Made by a program: the position numbers and the translations under genes
Shown: positions 15,755 to 23,655 of the stretch, one piece after another
Layout: each line of letters starts with the position of its first letter
How positions within the stretch are numbered: position 1 is the stretch's first letter
NCBI RefSeq assembly: GCF_026274175.1
Contig: NZ_JAPHNL010000332.1
Location: forward strand, 1 to 64,000
Direction of reading: 5' to 3'
Length of the DNA: 64,000 bases
Origin: Streptomyces beihaiensis
GTDB lineage: Bacteria; Actinomycetota; Actinomycetes; Streptomycetales; Streptomycetaceae
The notes under the pieces: model-generated
The model's database searches: none
What the model was told of the DNA's origin: nothing
Seen by the model: the letters and a program-made list of their open reading frames with translations, nothing else

Positions 15755-16998
15755 GCGGGGGCGACATCCAGGTTCAGCAGGCGCCGGAAGGCGATGCGGG
15801 GAGCGTGCGAGGGGCGGCGTACGAGGGTGAGGCGGGGGAGACGGGCGACCGTTCGGCTCAGCAGGGTCTGGGCCTCGAGGCGGGCCAGCGGGGCGCCGAG
15901 ACAGTAGTGGATGCCTCCGCTGAAGGCGAGATGGGTGGGAGCCCGGCGCGGGTCGAACACGTCGGGGTCGCTGAACCGGTCGGGGTCCCGGTGCGCCGCT
16001 CCCACCATGAGGTGGACCATGTCGTCCGCGCGGACCTCGTAGCCGTCCAGGAGGCAGTCCTGGGCGGCGATCCGGCTGATGACATGGGTGGGAGGGTCAT
16101 GGCGCAGCGTCTCCTCCACGAACGCGGGCACGAGATCGGGACGTTCGGCCAGCAGGCTCCAGCGGCCGGGTTCCTCGACGAGGCGGAGCGTCATCGTCGA
16201 CAGAAGGGTGGAGGTGGTCTCCAGAGCCGCCAGCAGAACGAACAGGGCGAGGAAGTAGACCGCCTCGTCGGCCTTGTCGCGGTCCGGTTCCAGCGCGTCC
16301 CAGTTGCGTATCCATCTGGACACCGGATCCTCGCCCGGGCGCAGGCGCCGCTCCCGTACGAGGCCGAGGAAGTAGGCGCGCAGTTCGGCCATGGCGGTGT
16401 CGGACCGGGCCAGTTGGCTGGCGGTGGGGTGCAACTCCTGGGTGAAGACCTGGTCGTGGGTCAGTTCGCGCAACCGGGACCAGTCCGCGCTCGGCAGCCC
16501 GAGCCAGTCGCCGATGGTGGCGACCGGAAGTTCCTCGCTCACCAGGGCGGCGAAGTCCGCCTCCCCGGCGCGGACGCGCTCGTCCACGATGTCGAGGAGG
16601 CCGTCGACGATCCGGCTCACCCGCCGGCCGATGAGCTCGATGGTGGTGCGGTCGAAGCTCCCCGCCGACCGGCGGACGCGGGTGTGCTCCGGCCGGTTGA
16701 GGGCGGGCAGCGTACGGCTGATCTCCCGGGACGAGGGGGCGCTCCAGCGGGTACTTCCCCCCTGTCTCTCTCGCCACCGGGTGTCCGGCTCCAGCCAGTT
16801 GTTGTTCCGCAGTATCTGGTCACAGGCGCGGAATCCGGTCACGAGGAAGCCGCCCCAGGGGGCGGGGCTGACGGCGCCCCGGCCCTGGAGCTCGGCGTAG
16901 ATCGGGAAGGGGTCGGCCTGCCCCTTGGGCGTTCTGAGACGCGAGAACAAGGAGGCGGTGGCGCGGCGGTCGGTGGACGGAAGCGTGACACTCGGCAA
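15751..16998 (-). CDS. cytochrome P450
   Basis: This 415-residue soluble P450 shows all core motifs: the I-helix ALFVLLAALETTSTLL, EXXR in FVEETLRHDPPTHVISR, and the haem loop FSGGIHYCLGAPLARLEA with the Cys ligand. It resembles class I bacterial P450s of secondary metabolism that need ferredoxin; none is encoded nearby. It follows the CYP157-like gene of the conservon after an 89-base gap containing a palindrome, and overlaps the enoyl-CoA hydratase gene by four bases. It may be the tail of the conservon operon or have its own promoter. Substrate unknown. Confidence 0.95.
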   Translation of the reverse strand: MPSVTLPSTDRRATASLFSRLRTPKGQADPFPIYAELQGRGAVSPAPWGGFLVTGFRACDQILRNNNWLEPDTRWRERQGGSTRWSAPSSREISRTLPALNRPEHTRVRRSAGSFDRTTIELIGRRVSRIVDGLLDIVDERVRAGEADFAALVSEELPVATIGDWLGLPSADWSRLRELTHDQVFTQELHPTASQLARSDTAMAELRAYFLGLVRERRLRPGEDPVSRWIRNWDALEPDRDKADEAVYFLALFVLLAALETTSTLLSTMTLRLVEEPGRWSLLAERPDLVPAFVEETLRHDPPTHVISRIAAQDCLLDGYEVRADDMVHLMVGAAHRDPDRFSDPDVFDPRRAPTHLAFSGGIHYCLGAPLARLEAQTLLSRTVARLPRLTLVRRPSHAPRIAFRRLLNLDVAPA

Positions 16999-17077
16999 GA
17001 TGACGGCCCCTTTCAGTCAGCCGCCATACGTACCCCTACGCTATTTGAACCATCCAATAACACTGTGCCCTCGTAGA

Positions 17078-17091
17078 GTTACGTACGTCAC
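17078..17091. promoter_or_regulatory. palindrome between the two P450 genes
   Basis: GTTACGTACGTCAC is an inverted repeat with one mismatch that overlaps the stop of the CYP157-like gene. The rest of the 89-base gap is AT-richer than its surroundings (for example ATTTGAACCATCCAATAA). This could be an operator controlling the P450-hydratase pair; evidence is limited to symmetry and composition. Confidence 0.25.
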
Positions 17092-18467
17092 TCACCTCTC
17101 ACCCATGCCCGGAATCGGCTGAACAGCCCGCCCTTGTGCTGCGCCGCGGCATGGTGGGCCGGCCGAGGAGCCGACGGCGACTGCGGTGCGGCGGCGGTCG
17201 ACGGCCGCTCCGCCTGGCCGGAACGCGGCGCCGCGTTCCGGGCGGCGGCCTGCGGCACCGCGCGCGGCGTGAACCGCACCGGAACGGTCACCAGGGTGCG
17301 GCTCCACGGCGTCGGTGCCCACGCGAGTTCCTTGAACGGGACGCGCAGTTCGGTGTCGGGCAGCCGGTTGAGCAGGGACTCCACGGCCGTCGCCGCGATC
17401 ATGAACGCCGGGTCCTTGGCCGGGCACGCGTGCGGTCCGGCACCGAACGCCAAGTGCGCCTTGGCGCTGAGCTGTTCACGGTGCTCGCTCAGCTTGGGGT
17501 CGGTGTTGGCCGCCGCGAAGGAGATCAGGACCGGGTCGCCCGCCCTGAGGGTCCTGTCGCCCAGTTGGATGTCCTGCGTCGGGTAGTGACCGGCGTAGTT
17601 GGCGATCGGCGCGTAGTTCCACAGGGTCTGTACGACGGCGTCCTCGATCGGCAGACCGGTCGGCCAGTCCTCGCCCAGGTACAGCGCGCTGCTGGTGCCG
17701 ATCGCGGCGGTCAGGGGGGCCGTGCCGCCGGACAGCAGGGTCACCAGCTGGTGCAGCACCTCCTCGTCCGTCAGCCGCGCGGAGTGCACCATCAGGCGGG
17801 TGGTGAGGTCCTCGCCGGGCTGTCGGCGTTTGAGCGCGATCAGCTCGGCGAGCGCGCCGCCCAGGACCTCGTCGGCCCCCGAAGCGCCCTCGAAGATGCC
17901 GCTGATCCCGACGATGACACGGTCACCGAGCTCGGGCGGGCAGCCGAACAGGTCGCTGAAGACCAGCAGCGGCAGCGGCTGCGCGTAGGCCGACATCAGC
18001 TCGGCCTGGCCGAGCGGTTCGGAGCTGAACCGGCTGATCAGGTAGTCGGCCGACTGCTGCGTCAGCCGCACCAGCCGCACCTGGTCGACGGTGGCCAGAC
18101 TGTCCGTGACCGCCTGGCGCAGCCGGGCGTGCGCCGCGCCGTCGCTGAACAGCGCGTTGGGGCGGTAGCCCATCATGGGCAGCGCCGGGCTGTCCGCGGG
18201 CACCCGCCCCTCGTTGAGCGCGTTCCAGCGGCGCGCGTCCCGTACGAACGAGGCGGGGTTGTGCAGGATGTGCAGCGCCGCGTCGTAACTGGTCACCAGC
18301 TCGACCTGGACGTCCGGCGCGATGTCGACGGGGGCGCTGGGGCCCTGCGCGCGCAGGCGGGCGTAGTGGCGCTCGGGGTCGGAGCCGAACTCCGGCCCGT
18401 ACAACTGGATGTTGCCGTGAGCGGGGCAACCGGCCGGTTCCCCGGCCGTGTCGGACTGCTGATGCAT
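17088..18467 (-). CDS. cvnE: conservon cytochrome P450, CYP157-like, lacking EXXR
   Basis: This 459-residue P450 has the haem loop FGAGPHACPAKDPA with the Cys ligand, but the K-helix region reads DAVVQTLWNYAPIANYAG, so the EXXR pair is replaced by Gln and Trp. Loss of EXXR is the known hallmark of the CYP157 family, which is found in Streptomyces conservons. About 60 C-terminal residues form an Ala/Pro/Gln-rich tail ending in a basic helix (GGLFSRFRAWVRGE). Upstream is the CvnD GTPase, separated by 40 bases made of GAGTGGG repeats. Members of this family are thought to be poorly active or to have altered chemistry; the role here is unknown. Confidence 0.92.
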   Translation of the reverse strand: MHQQSDTAGEPAGCPAHGNIQLYGPEFGSDPERHYARLRAQGPSAPVDIAPDVQVELVTSYDAALHILHNPASFVRDARRWNALNEGRVPADSPALPMMGYRPNALFSDGAAHARLRQAVTDSLATVDQVRLVRLTQQSADYLISRFSSEPLGQAELMSAYAQPLPLLVFSDLFGCPPELGDRVIVGISGIFEGASGADEVLGGALAELIALKRRQPGEDLTTRLMVHSARLTDEEVLHQLVTLLSGGTAPLTAAIGTSSALYLGEDWPTGLPIEDAVVQTLWNYAPIANYAGHYPTQDIQLGDRTLRAGDPVLISFAAANTDPKLSEHREQLSAKAHLAFGAGPHACPAKDPAFMIAATAVESLLNRLPDTELRVPFKELAWAPTPWSRTLVTVPVRFTPRAVPQAAARNAAPRSGQAERPSTAAAPQSPSAPRPAHHAAAQHKGGLFSRFRAWVRGE

Positions 18468-18507
18468 GGGCGCTCCTAGCCGAGTGGGCCGAGTGGGGCG
18501 AGTGGGG

Positions 18508-19074
18508 TCATGGTTGGCCGAGTCTGGTCATGAGGTGCTGAACAAGGGTGATGAGTGCCTGCGCCGAGGAGTCCTGGTCGCGCACGTCGCAGTGGACGAC
18601 GGGGGTCTGCTCGGACACGTTGAGCGCCTCGCGCACCTCGTCGAGCGGATAGTCGGGGGTCCCGTCGAAGCGGTTGACGCCGATGGCGCACGTCAGGCCG
18701 AACTGCTCGACCAGGTCCAGGACGGGGAAGCTCTCGTGCAGCCGCTCGGGGTCCACCACCACCAGCGCGCCCAGGGCGCCCCTGGCCAGGCCCTCCCACA
18801 TCTCCTTGAAACGCTCCTGGCCGGGCGTGCCGAACAGGTAGAGGACCAGGGTGTCGCTGAGGGTGAGCCGCCCGAAGTCCATCGCCACCGTCGTGGTCGT
18901 CTTCTCCGGGGTCCCGGACAGGTCGTCGAAGCCCTCGCTGGCCTCGGTGATCTCCTCCTCGGTCTGGAGCGGCTCGATCTCGGAGATGCTGCCGATGCAG
19001 GTGGTCTTCCCCACGCCGAAGTGGCCCACGACCAGGATCTTCACGGATCGGGACACGGTTGGATCCAGATACAC
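18508..19074 (-). CDS. cvnD: conservon GTPase CvnD
   Basis: This 188-residue protein is the small Ras/MglA-like GTPase of a conservon. It has the P-loop GHFGVGKTT, switch region with EKTTTTVAMDFG, the G3 element LFGTPGQERF and a G4 element NRFD where NKxD is usual. Conservons (CvnA-D) are thought to form membrane complexes resembling eukaryotic G-protein signalling in Streptomyces development and metabolism. The GTG at 19074 starts three bases after the CvnC stop, in line with operon translation. Confidence 0.95.
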   Translation of the reverse strand: MYLDPTVSRSVKILVVGHFGVGKTTCIGSISEIEPLQTEEEITEASEGFDDLSGTPEKTTTTVAMDFGRLTLSDTLVLYLFGTPGQERFKEMWEGLARGALGALVVVDPERLHESFPVLDLVEQFGLTCAIGVNRFDGTPDYPLDEVREALNVSEQTPVVHCDVRDQDSSAQALITLVQHLMTRLGQP

Positions 19075-19077
19075 GGG

Positions 19078-19461
19078 CTACGCTCCGAATCGGGTCTTCA
19101 GGCCGTCGAGCACGGCGTTGAGCAGTTCACGGTCGACCTGCTCCGCACGCGGCGCCGGATTCCTCACGAAGATCAGGCCGTCCTCCGCCATCTGCGCCAG
19201 CAGGATGCGCACGATGCCCAGCGGCAGCCGCGTGTAGCCGGAGACCTCGGCCACGGACAGGAAGCCGTCGGCGATCAGGTCCATGACGGTGCGGGCCTCC
19301 GGGGACAGCGTGCGGGCGGCGGCCGACGTGTCGTCCCGGGCGGTGACGAGCGTGGTGTGCTCGTACTCGTTCTCGGCGGGCAGCGCGCGTCCCTTCGCGA
19401 TGACGAAGAGCGGGACCAGCGCGGACGTCAGCTCCAGTTCGCCGTCCGGGTCCTCACGCAT
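19078..19461 (-). CDS. cvnC: conservon protein CvnC (DUF742)
   Basis: This 127-residue protein has the DUF742 core: SALVPLFVIAKGRA, then SPEARTVMDLIADGFLSVAEVSGYTRLPLGIVRILLAQMAEDGLI, which looks like a winged-helix fold, ending LLNAVLDGLKTRFGA. DUF742 proteins are the third component of conservons and may link CvnB and CvnD; DNA binding has not been shown. The ATG at 19461 lies inside the end of cvnB, overlapping by eight bases, which indicates coupled translation. Confidence 0.94.
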   Translation of the reverse strand: MREDPDGELELTSALVPLFVIAKGRALPAENEYEHTTLVTARDDTSAAARTLSPEARTVMDLIADGFLSVAEVSGYTRLPLGIVRILLAQMAEDGLIFVRNPAPRAEQVDRELLNAVLDGLKTRFGA

Positions 19462-20356
19462 CGTCCGCCCTCGTTCCCCGCGCCGCGTGGGCCGACAGCT
19501 CGCGGTCCGACGGCTCGCCCCGCGACTCCAGTGGCCGCCGCGGGGCCGTGAGCGCGGGCGCCAGGTCACTCAGACGGGTGGTGAACTCCTCGATGTCGCA
19601 CTCGGATTCGGCGGCCGCCGCGAGGAAGGCCCCGTCACCGGCCGCGATGAGAAAAATCCACCCGTGCTGGAACTCGATGACGGTCTGCCGCCACCCGTCG
19701 TCGCGCAGCCCGCTCGCGAACGGCGCGGTCGCACGGCTGTAGGCGTGGATACCCGTCATGGCCGCGGAGATCGTGTCCGCCAGGTCCCGGCCGATCCCCG
19801 TACTGGCCCCGCGCGGCAGCCCGTCCGTCCCGAGCAGTACGGCGTGCCGCGCGCCCGGCACGGAGGCGATCGCCTCGTCGAGCTCGGGGAGCACGAACCG
19901 CGCGCTGCCCGCCCCCTGGGTGTGTGCCGACACGTCCCCTCGGTCCCGTCTCCCCTCACCGGGGTTCACCCGAGGCGGCGAGGTGAGGTTGTTGCCGAGC
20001 CGGGCGACGAGCCGGTGCATGCGGAAGGAGATCTGCTGCATGTCGACGTCGGACTCCGCCGCGGCGGCCAGATAGGCGCCCTGCCCGGCTCCGATGAGGA
20101 ACACCCAGCCGTGCTCGAACTCGATGACCGTCTGCCGCCACTGCCGGTCCCGCGACGGCCCGGCGAAGTGGGCGGTGGCCCGGCTGAGCGACTGCATCCC
20201 GCCCATGGCGGCGGAGACGGTCCGTACGTCCGCCGCGGCCAGGCCGTCGGTGGCGCCGCGCGCGATCCCGTCCGCGGAGAGCACCACGGCGTGCCGGGCC
20301 CGGGGAACGTTGTCCACGACGTCCTGGACCATCCAGGACAGGTCTGTGGTGGTCAT
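19454..20356 (-). CDS. cvnB: conservon roadblock/LC7 protein CvnB, double-domain form
   Basis: This 300-residue protein is about twice the usual CvnB length (near 140). It holds two roadblock/LC7 domains in tandem: residues about 1-122 (VPRARHAVVLSADGIARGAT ... WRQTVIEFEHGWVFLIGAGQ) and about 153-272 (VPGARHAVLLGTDGLPRGAS ... WRQTVIEFQHGWIFLIAAGD), joined by a 30-residue charged linker and followed by a polar tail. The two copies are clearly homologous. Roadblock domains dimerise and in MglB-like proteins act on the partner GTPase. A fused pair would fix a dimer in one chain. Start ATG at 20356 overlaps the cvnA stop by four bases. Confidence 0.95.
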   Translation of the reverse strand: MTTTDLSWMVQDVVDNVPRARHAVVLSADGIARGATDGLAAADVRTVSAAMGGMQSLSRATAHFAGPSRDRQWRQTVIEFEHGWVFLIGAGQGAYLAAAAESDVDMQQISFRMHRLVARLGNNLTSPPRVNPGEGRRDRGDVSAHTQGAGSARFVLPELDEAIASVPGARHAVLLGTDGLPRGASTGIGRDLADTISAAMTGIHAYSRATAPFASGLRDDGWRQTVIEFQHGWIFLIAAGDGAFLAAAAESECDIEEFTTRLSDLAPALTAPRRPLESRGEPSDRELSAHAARGTRADDA

Positions 20357-21660
20357 GTCTCTTCGGACCCTTCGAGCGTGGGGGCATCGAGGTCACGGCC
20401 GGTCCGTGTGCCGCGCTGGAAGGCCCCGAGGCCACCACCGGACCCACGGGAAGCCCTCGCGGGCTGCGGCTGCTGCTGGGGCTGTTGGTGTGGCTGTGGC
20501 TGTGGCTCGCCGCCGGGGGCGCCTCGGCCATCGCCGGGGGTGCTTCGGCCTTCGCCGGGGACGCTCGCGGTCCCGCCCGGCGCGCTCTGCCAGGAGGACA
20601 CACCGACGACCGGCGACTTGCGCGCGCCACGCTTGGGCAGGCCGTGGACGGTACGCGCACCGCCCTGGTCGCGCTCGGGGACGGGCCGGATGCCGCTCAC
20701 CGGCGCCGCTGTCGTCGCCGGTGCCGTCGCCTCGGTGGCGGGCGGCGGAGTCTCCTCCATGGTCCACAGCTCCTCGGGCAGCAGGACGACGGCCCTGACA
20801 CCGCCGTACCGGGAGACTCCGGTGACATCCACCTTGAAGCCGTACTGGCGGGCGATCAGACCGACGACGGGAAAGCCGAACTTCGGCTGGGTGCCGAGCT
20901 GGGACAGCTGCGGGACGGAATCCCCGGACAGCAGCGCGGTCGCCTTCTGCCGGTCCTCGTCGCTCATGCTCACACCGGCGTCGTCGATGACGATGCACAG
21001 GTTCTTCTGGACCCGCTGGAACGTCACCTCGATCGGTGCGTCCGCCTGCGAGAAACTGGCGGCGTTGTCGAGCAGTTCGGCGACGGCCAGGGCGACCGGC
21101 GCGACGGCGGACGCCTTCAGCGCGATGCCGCTGGGCTGCATGATCTCGACCCGCTGGAAATTGCGGATCTGGCTCTGGGCGCTGCGCACGACGTCGTAGA
21201 CGCTGGCGGGCTGGTTGCGGCGGCCCAGCGGCGCGCCGCACATGACCGCGATGCCCTGGGCCTTGCGGGCCATCTGGGCGTTGGCGTGGTTGACGTCCAT
21301 CAGGTCGGCGAGCACACCGTGCCCACCGTACTTGCGCTGAACTTCGTCGAGCAGGGCGGTCTGCTCGGCGGCGAGACTCTGCAGAAAGCGGGCGGCACCC
21401 TTGAGAACCGCCTTGGTGCTCTCCTCGGCCCCCTGCTCCGCCTCCCGGATGGCGGCCTCCTGCTCGCCCAGGACCCGCGCCAGCTCACCGCGTACGCGGC
21501 CGAGTTCGGCCTCCGCGTAACTCAGCCGGTTCCCGAGCGCGGCCTCGGCCTCCCCTCTCCTCGCTCCCAGGGCCTTGTTGCGGAGTGCGAGTGCCACGAC
21601 CGCGGCTATGGCTATCACCGCTATCGCAGCCAGGCACCAAAGAAGTATGTCCTCAGTCAT
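20353..21660 (-). CDS. cvnA: conservon sensor-like ATPase CvnA
   Basis: This 435-residue protein has a single N-terminal membrane helix (ILLWCLAAIAVIAIAAVVALAL), a long coiled coil (about 30-95), and a histidine-kinase-like ATPase domain with VAELLDNAASFSQADAPIEV (N box), VIDDAGVSM (G1) and FGFPVVGLIARQYGF (G2-like). A phospho-accepting His box is not evident, as is usual for CvnA. The C-terminal 130 residues are Pro/Gln/Gly-rich and disordered. It probably sits on the inner membrane face as the sensor or scaffold of the conservon. It is the first gene of the run cvnA-B-C-D-E, so the promoter should lie in the gap upstream of 21660. Confidence 0.94.
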   Translation of the reverse strand: MTEDILLWCLAAIAVIAIAAVVALALRNKALGARRGEAEAALGNRLSYAEAELGRVRGELARVLGEQEAAIREAEQGAEESTKAVLKGAARFLQSLAAEQTALLDEVQRKYGGHGVLADLMDVNHANAQMARKAQGIAVMCGAPLGRRNQPASVYDVVRSAQSQIRNFQRVEIMQPSGIALKASAVAPVALAVAELLDNAASFSQADAPIEVTFQRVQKNLCIVIDDAGVSMSDEDRQKATALLSGDSVPQLSQLGTQPKFGFPVVGLIARQYGFKVDVTGVSRYGGVRAVVLLPEELWTMEETPPPATEATAPATTAAPVSGIRPVPERDQGGARTVHGLPKRGARKSPVVGVSSWQSAPGGTASVPGEGRSTPGDGRGAPGGEPQPQPHQQPQQQPQPARASRGSGGGLGAFQRGTRTGRDLDAPTLEGSEET

Positions 21661-22050
21661 GGAAACCTTTCCCGGCACGCGGCACGCAGGCGTGGACGGA
21701 TACGCACAGCGAGGGCCCGCGACAACCGACGTCAGGTCACCACCTGGTCAAAGTGGATCAAGGTCGCGGACGCCGGAATGCTATCACCGTCGAACAACAG
21801 ACCGGAGGCCGCGCCTCCACGTCTTTTCACCGGCAACACATGGACGTAACACGGAAGTTGGCGGCCAAAGGCTCTCGGCCCCGTCTTCCGGCCCTATGGT
21901 CGCCGCTGCCGCCTGCCGCGCCACAGGCCGTCCCACCAGCGCACAACTGCCCCACGGCCCCGCCCGGTTCGCGCTCCGCGCGGCGGCCGCCGAGGCGCCG
22001 GCCCTCGCCCAGCGGGAGCCATGGACAAGACGTCGCGCGGTGGGATTCCA
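21661..22050. other. intergenic region upstream of the conservon
   Basis: About 390 bases without a convincing gene. The part next to 21660 should hold the conservon promoter; AT-richer patches include GGATCAAGGTCGCGG and CACCGTCGAACAACAGACC, but no clear -10/-35 pair stands out. The right end merges into the decayed ABC-ATPase fragment. Confidence 0.5.
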
Positions 22051-22290
22051 GTACGGCCACGGCAGCGGTGAGGACGGCGCTCCGCTCGTCACGTGAATGC
22101 GCGCCAAGTCGTAGAGTTGCGAGGGCGTGCCGACCTGCTGGACGACACCAAGCCGCATGACCACGACGCGGTCGCCGAGCGTCATCGCCTCGGTCTGTTC
22201 GTGGGTGACGCAGACGGTGGTGGTGGCCAGGCGTCGTTGCGGCCGGGCGATCCGGGCTGGGTGCGCATCTGGGCGCCGAGCTTCAGGCTG
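22051..22290 (-). pseudogene. remnant of sugar ABC transporter ATPase (MsiK/UgpC type)
   Basis: Read on the minus strand, [10 protein letters not shown] (one frame) is followed after a frameshift by [20 protein letters not shown], then [20 protein letters not shown] and GTPSQLYD. These match the stretch from the end of the signature helix through the H-loop ([14 protein letters not shown]) of MsiK-type carbohydrate ABC ATPases. The Walker A and B regions, and the frame after QLYD, are missing or scrambled. It is therefore a short decayed gene fragment. The frameshift lies between QMRTQ and IARPQ (around 22257). Confidence 0.75.
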
Positions 22291-22394
22291 CCGTGCCGGT
22301 GTCCCTCCCGCAGGCACCGGTCTGTCCCGATGCGGTGCCGTCGAACTGACCGTCGCCGAGGGGCCCGTTGGCCGTCGCCCGTTGGTGCCTGGCC

Positions 22395-23453
22395 TCAGCG
22401 CGGGGCGGGAACCGGGCTGTGCACCGTGCAGGTCCGGCTCTTGCCGTCCGGCTGGGTGCCGCAGGCCCAGGACGTCTGGTGCCCGCTCAGTTCGGCCATC
22501 GGGGAGTAGACGTCGTTGCCCCAGTGCACCGGGCTCGCCTCGGTGACGCCGCTGGAGTTGTTCACGTCGACGACGGCCTTGGGGCTGGTGTAGGTGATAC
22601 GCCCCCAGGTCGCGCTGCACGCCTTGCTGTAACGGAGTTCGATCACCATCTTGCCGTTGAGGATCAGGGCGAGTGTCTGGCCGTCCCGGGAGCATCCCAT
22701 GGCCATCGGGTCCTTGCCCGTGCAGCCGGCGTGGGTGCAGCCGACGGGGTCGGTGCTCACGGAGGCGCGGTTCCCCATGGCCTGGTTCGCGATGCCGGGC
22801 TTCCTCTTCTCCGGGTGGTTCGAGGAGTAGTGCGCGATCGCGAGACCGGTGGCCGTCAGGACGGCGCAGGACACGACCGCCGCCGCGATCAGAGAAGGCG
22901 ACGACCAGCGACGTCCCGGTCGTCGCGCGGATGTGGGGACGGGAACCGGTACGGGGACGGGTTCGGCGTCGGGGACGGGAGCGGCGTCGGGCTTGGCGTC
23001 GGAGTCAGGGGCGACGACAGGGGCGGCGACGGGTTCGGCGTCGGAGTCAGGGGCGACGACGGGTTCGGCGTCGGAGTCAGGGGCGACGACAGGGGCGGCG
23101 ACGGGTTCGGCGACAGGCGGGGGTGCGGTGTCGTCGGGCCGTTGCGTGTTCCGTTCGTCCCGTTCCGTGTCGCCGGTGCCGCGTATTCGCTCGGCGCGGT
23201 CCCACAGTTCCAGCAGTGGCCCGGCGGCCGAACCCGCGGCGGCGGCGAAACTCTCCACGGCCGCACGGGGCGGGAACTGCTTTCCGTTGATCCAGCGTTC
23301 CCAGGACGACTTCGAGTAGTGCGTGAGCGTGCTGATCCGGGCGTAGCTCAGTCCTGACCGCTGCTTCAGCGACAGCAGTTCCGCGTGAAGCCCGGAGGTG
23401 GGATCGGGGCAGGGGGAAGAGGATGCCGGGAGGCGGAGATCTCTGTCGCTCAC
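22395..23453 (-). CDS. HTH-type membrane-spanning protein with DUF2690 domain
   Basis: This 352-residue protein starts at the GTG at 23453. An N-terminal helix-turn-helix (about 25-85: [20 protein letters not shown], then [14 protein letters not shown]) resembles XRE-type DNA-binding domains. A linker with repeated APDSDAEPV units follows, then one membrane helix ([20 protein letters not shown]) and a C-terminal domain with six cysteines that matches DUF2690 ([20 protein letters not shown]). The topology suggests cytosolic DNA binding and an extracytoplasmic sensing domain. The ligand is unknown. It is a single gene with the ABC remnant behind it. Confidence 0.85.
   Translation of the reverse strand: MSDRDLRLPASSSPCPDPTSGLHAELLSLKQRSGLSYARISTLTHYSKSSWERWINGKQFPPRAAVESFAAAAGSAAGPLLELWDRAERIRGTGDTERDERNTQRPDDTAPPPVAEPVAAPVVAPDSDAEPVVAPDSDAEPVAAPVVAPDSDAKPDAAPVPDAEPVPVPVPVPTSARRPGRRWSSPSLIAAAVVSCAVLTATGLAIAHYSSNHPEKRKPGIANQAMGNRASVSTDPVGCTHAGCTGKDPMAMGCSRDGQTLALILNGKMVIELRYSKACSATWGRITYTSPKAVVDVNNSSGVTEASPVHWGNDVYSPMAELSGHQTSWACGTQPDGKSRTCTVHSPVPAPR
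22980..23118. repeat. coding tandem repeats in the linker of the DUF2690 protein
   Basis: Units built on GTCGGAGTCAGGGGCGACGA and GGGTTCGGC recur three to four times and encode the APDSDAEPV repeats of the linker. The copies are nearly identical at the DNA level, so length variation between strains is likely. Confidence 0.85.
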
Positions 23454-23655
23454 TGTGCGCTGCCCATTCGCTGATGGACCACCGGCCGAGCCGACGGCAC
23501 AGCGTCGGACCGGCCCCCAGCCGGTCCGCTGATTAACTGCCCCCCGCCTCAGGCCCGGTGCTCCGGTCCGAGAAGTCGAGAGAAGCATACTGTGCCCGCT
23601 ACGGCGCACGCCGGTGCCCGGCCCGAGCAGGCTCGGACCGGGCACCGGACGGGGG

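Noticed and set aside
22093-22546. Plus-strand frames over the ABC ATPase remnant
   Set aside because: Poor coding character; the opposite strand has recognisable ABC ATPase motifs.
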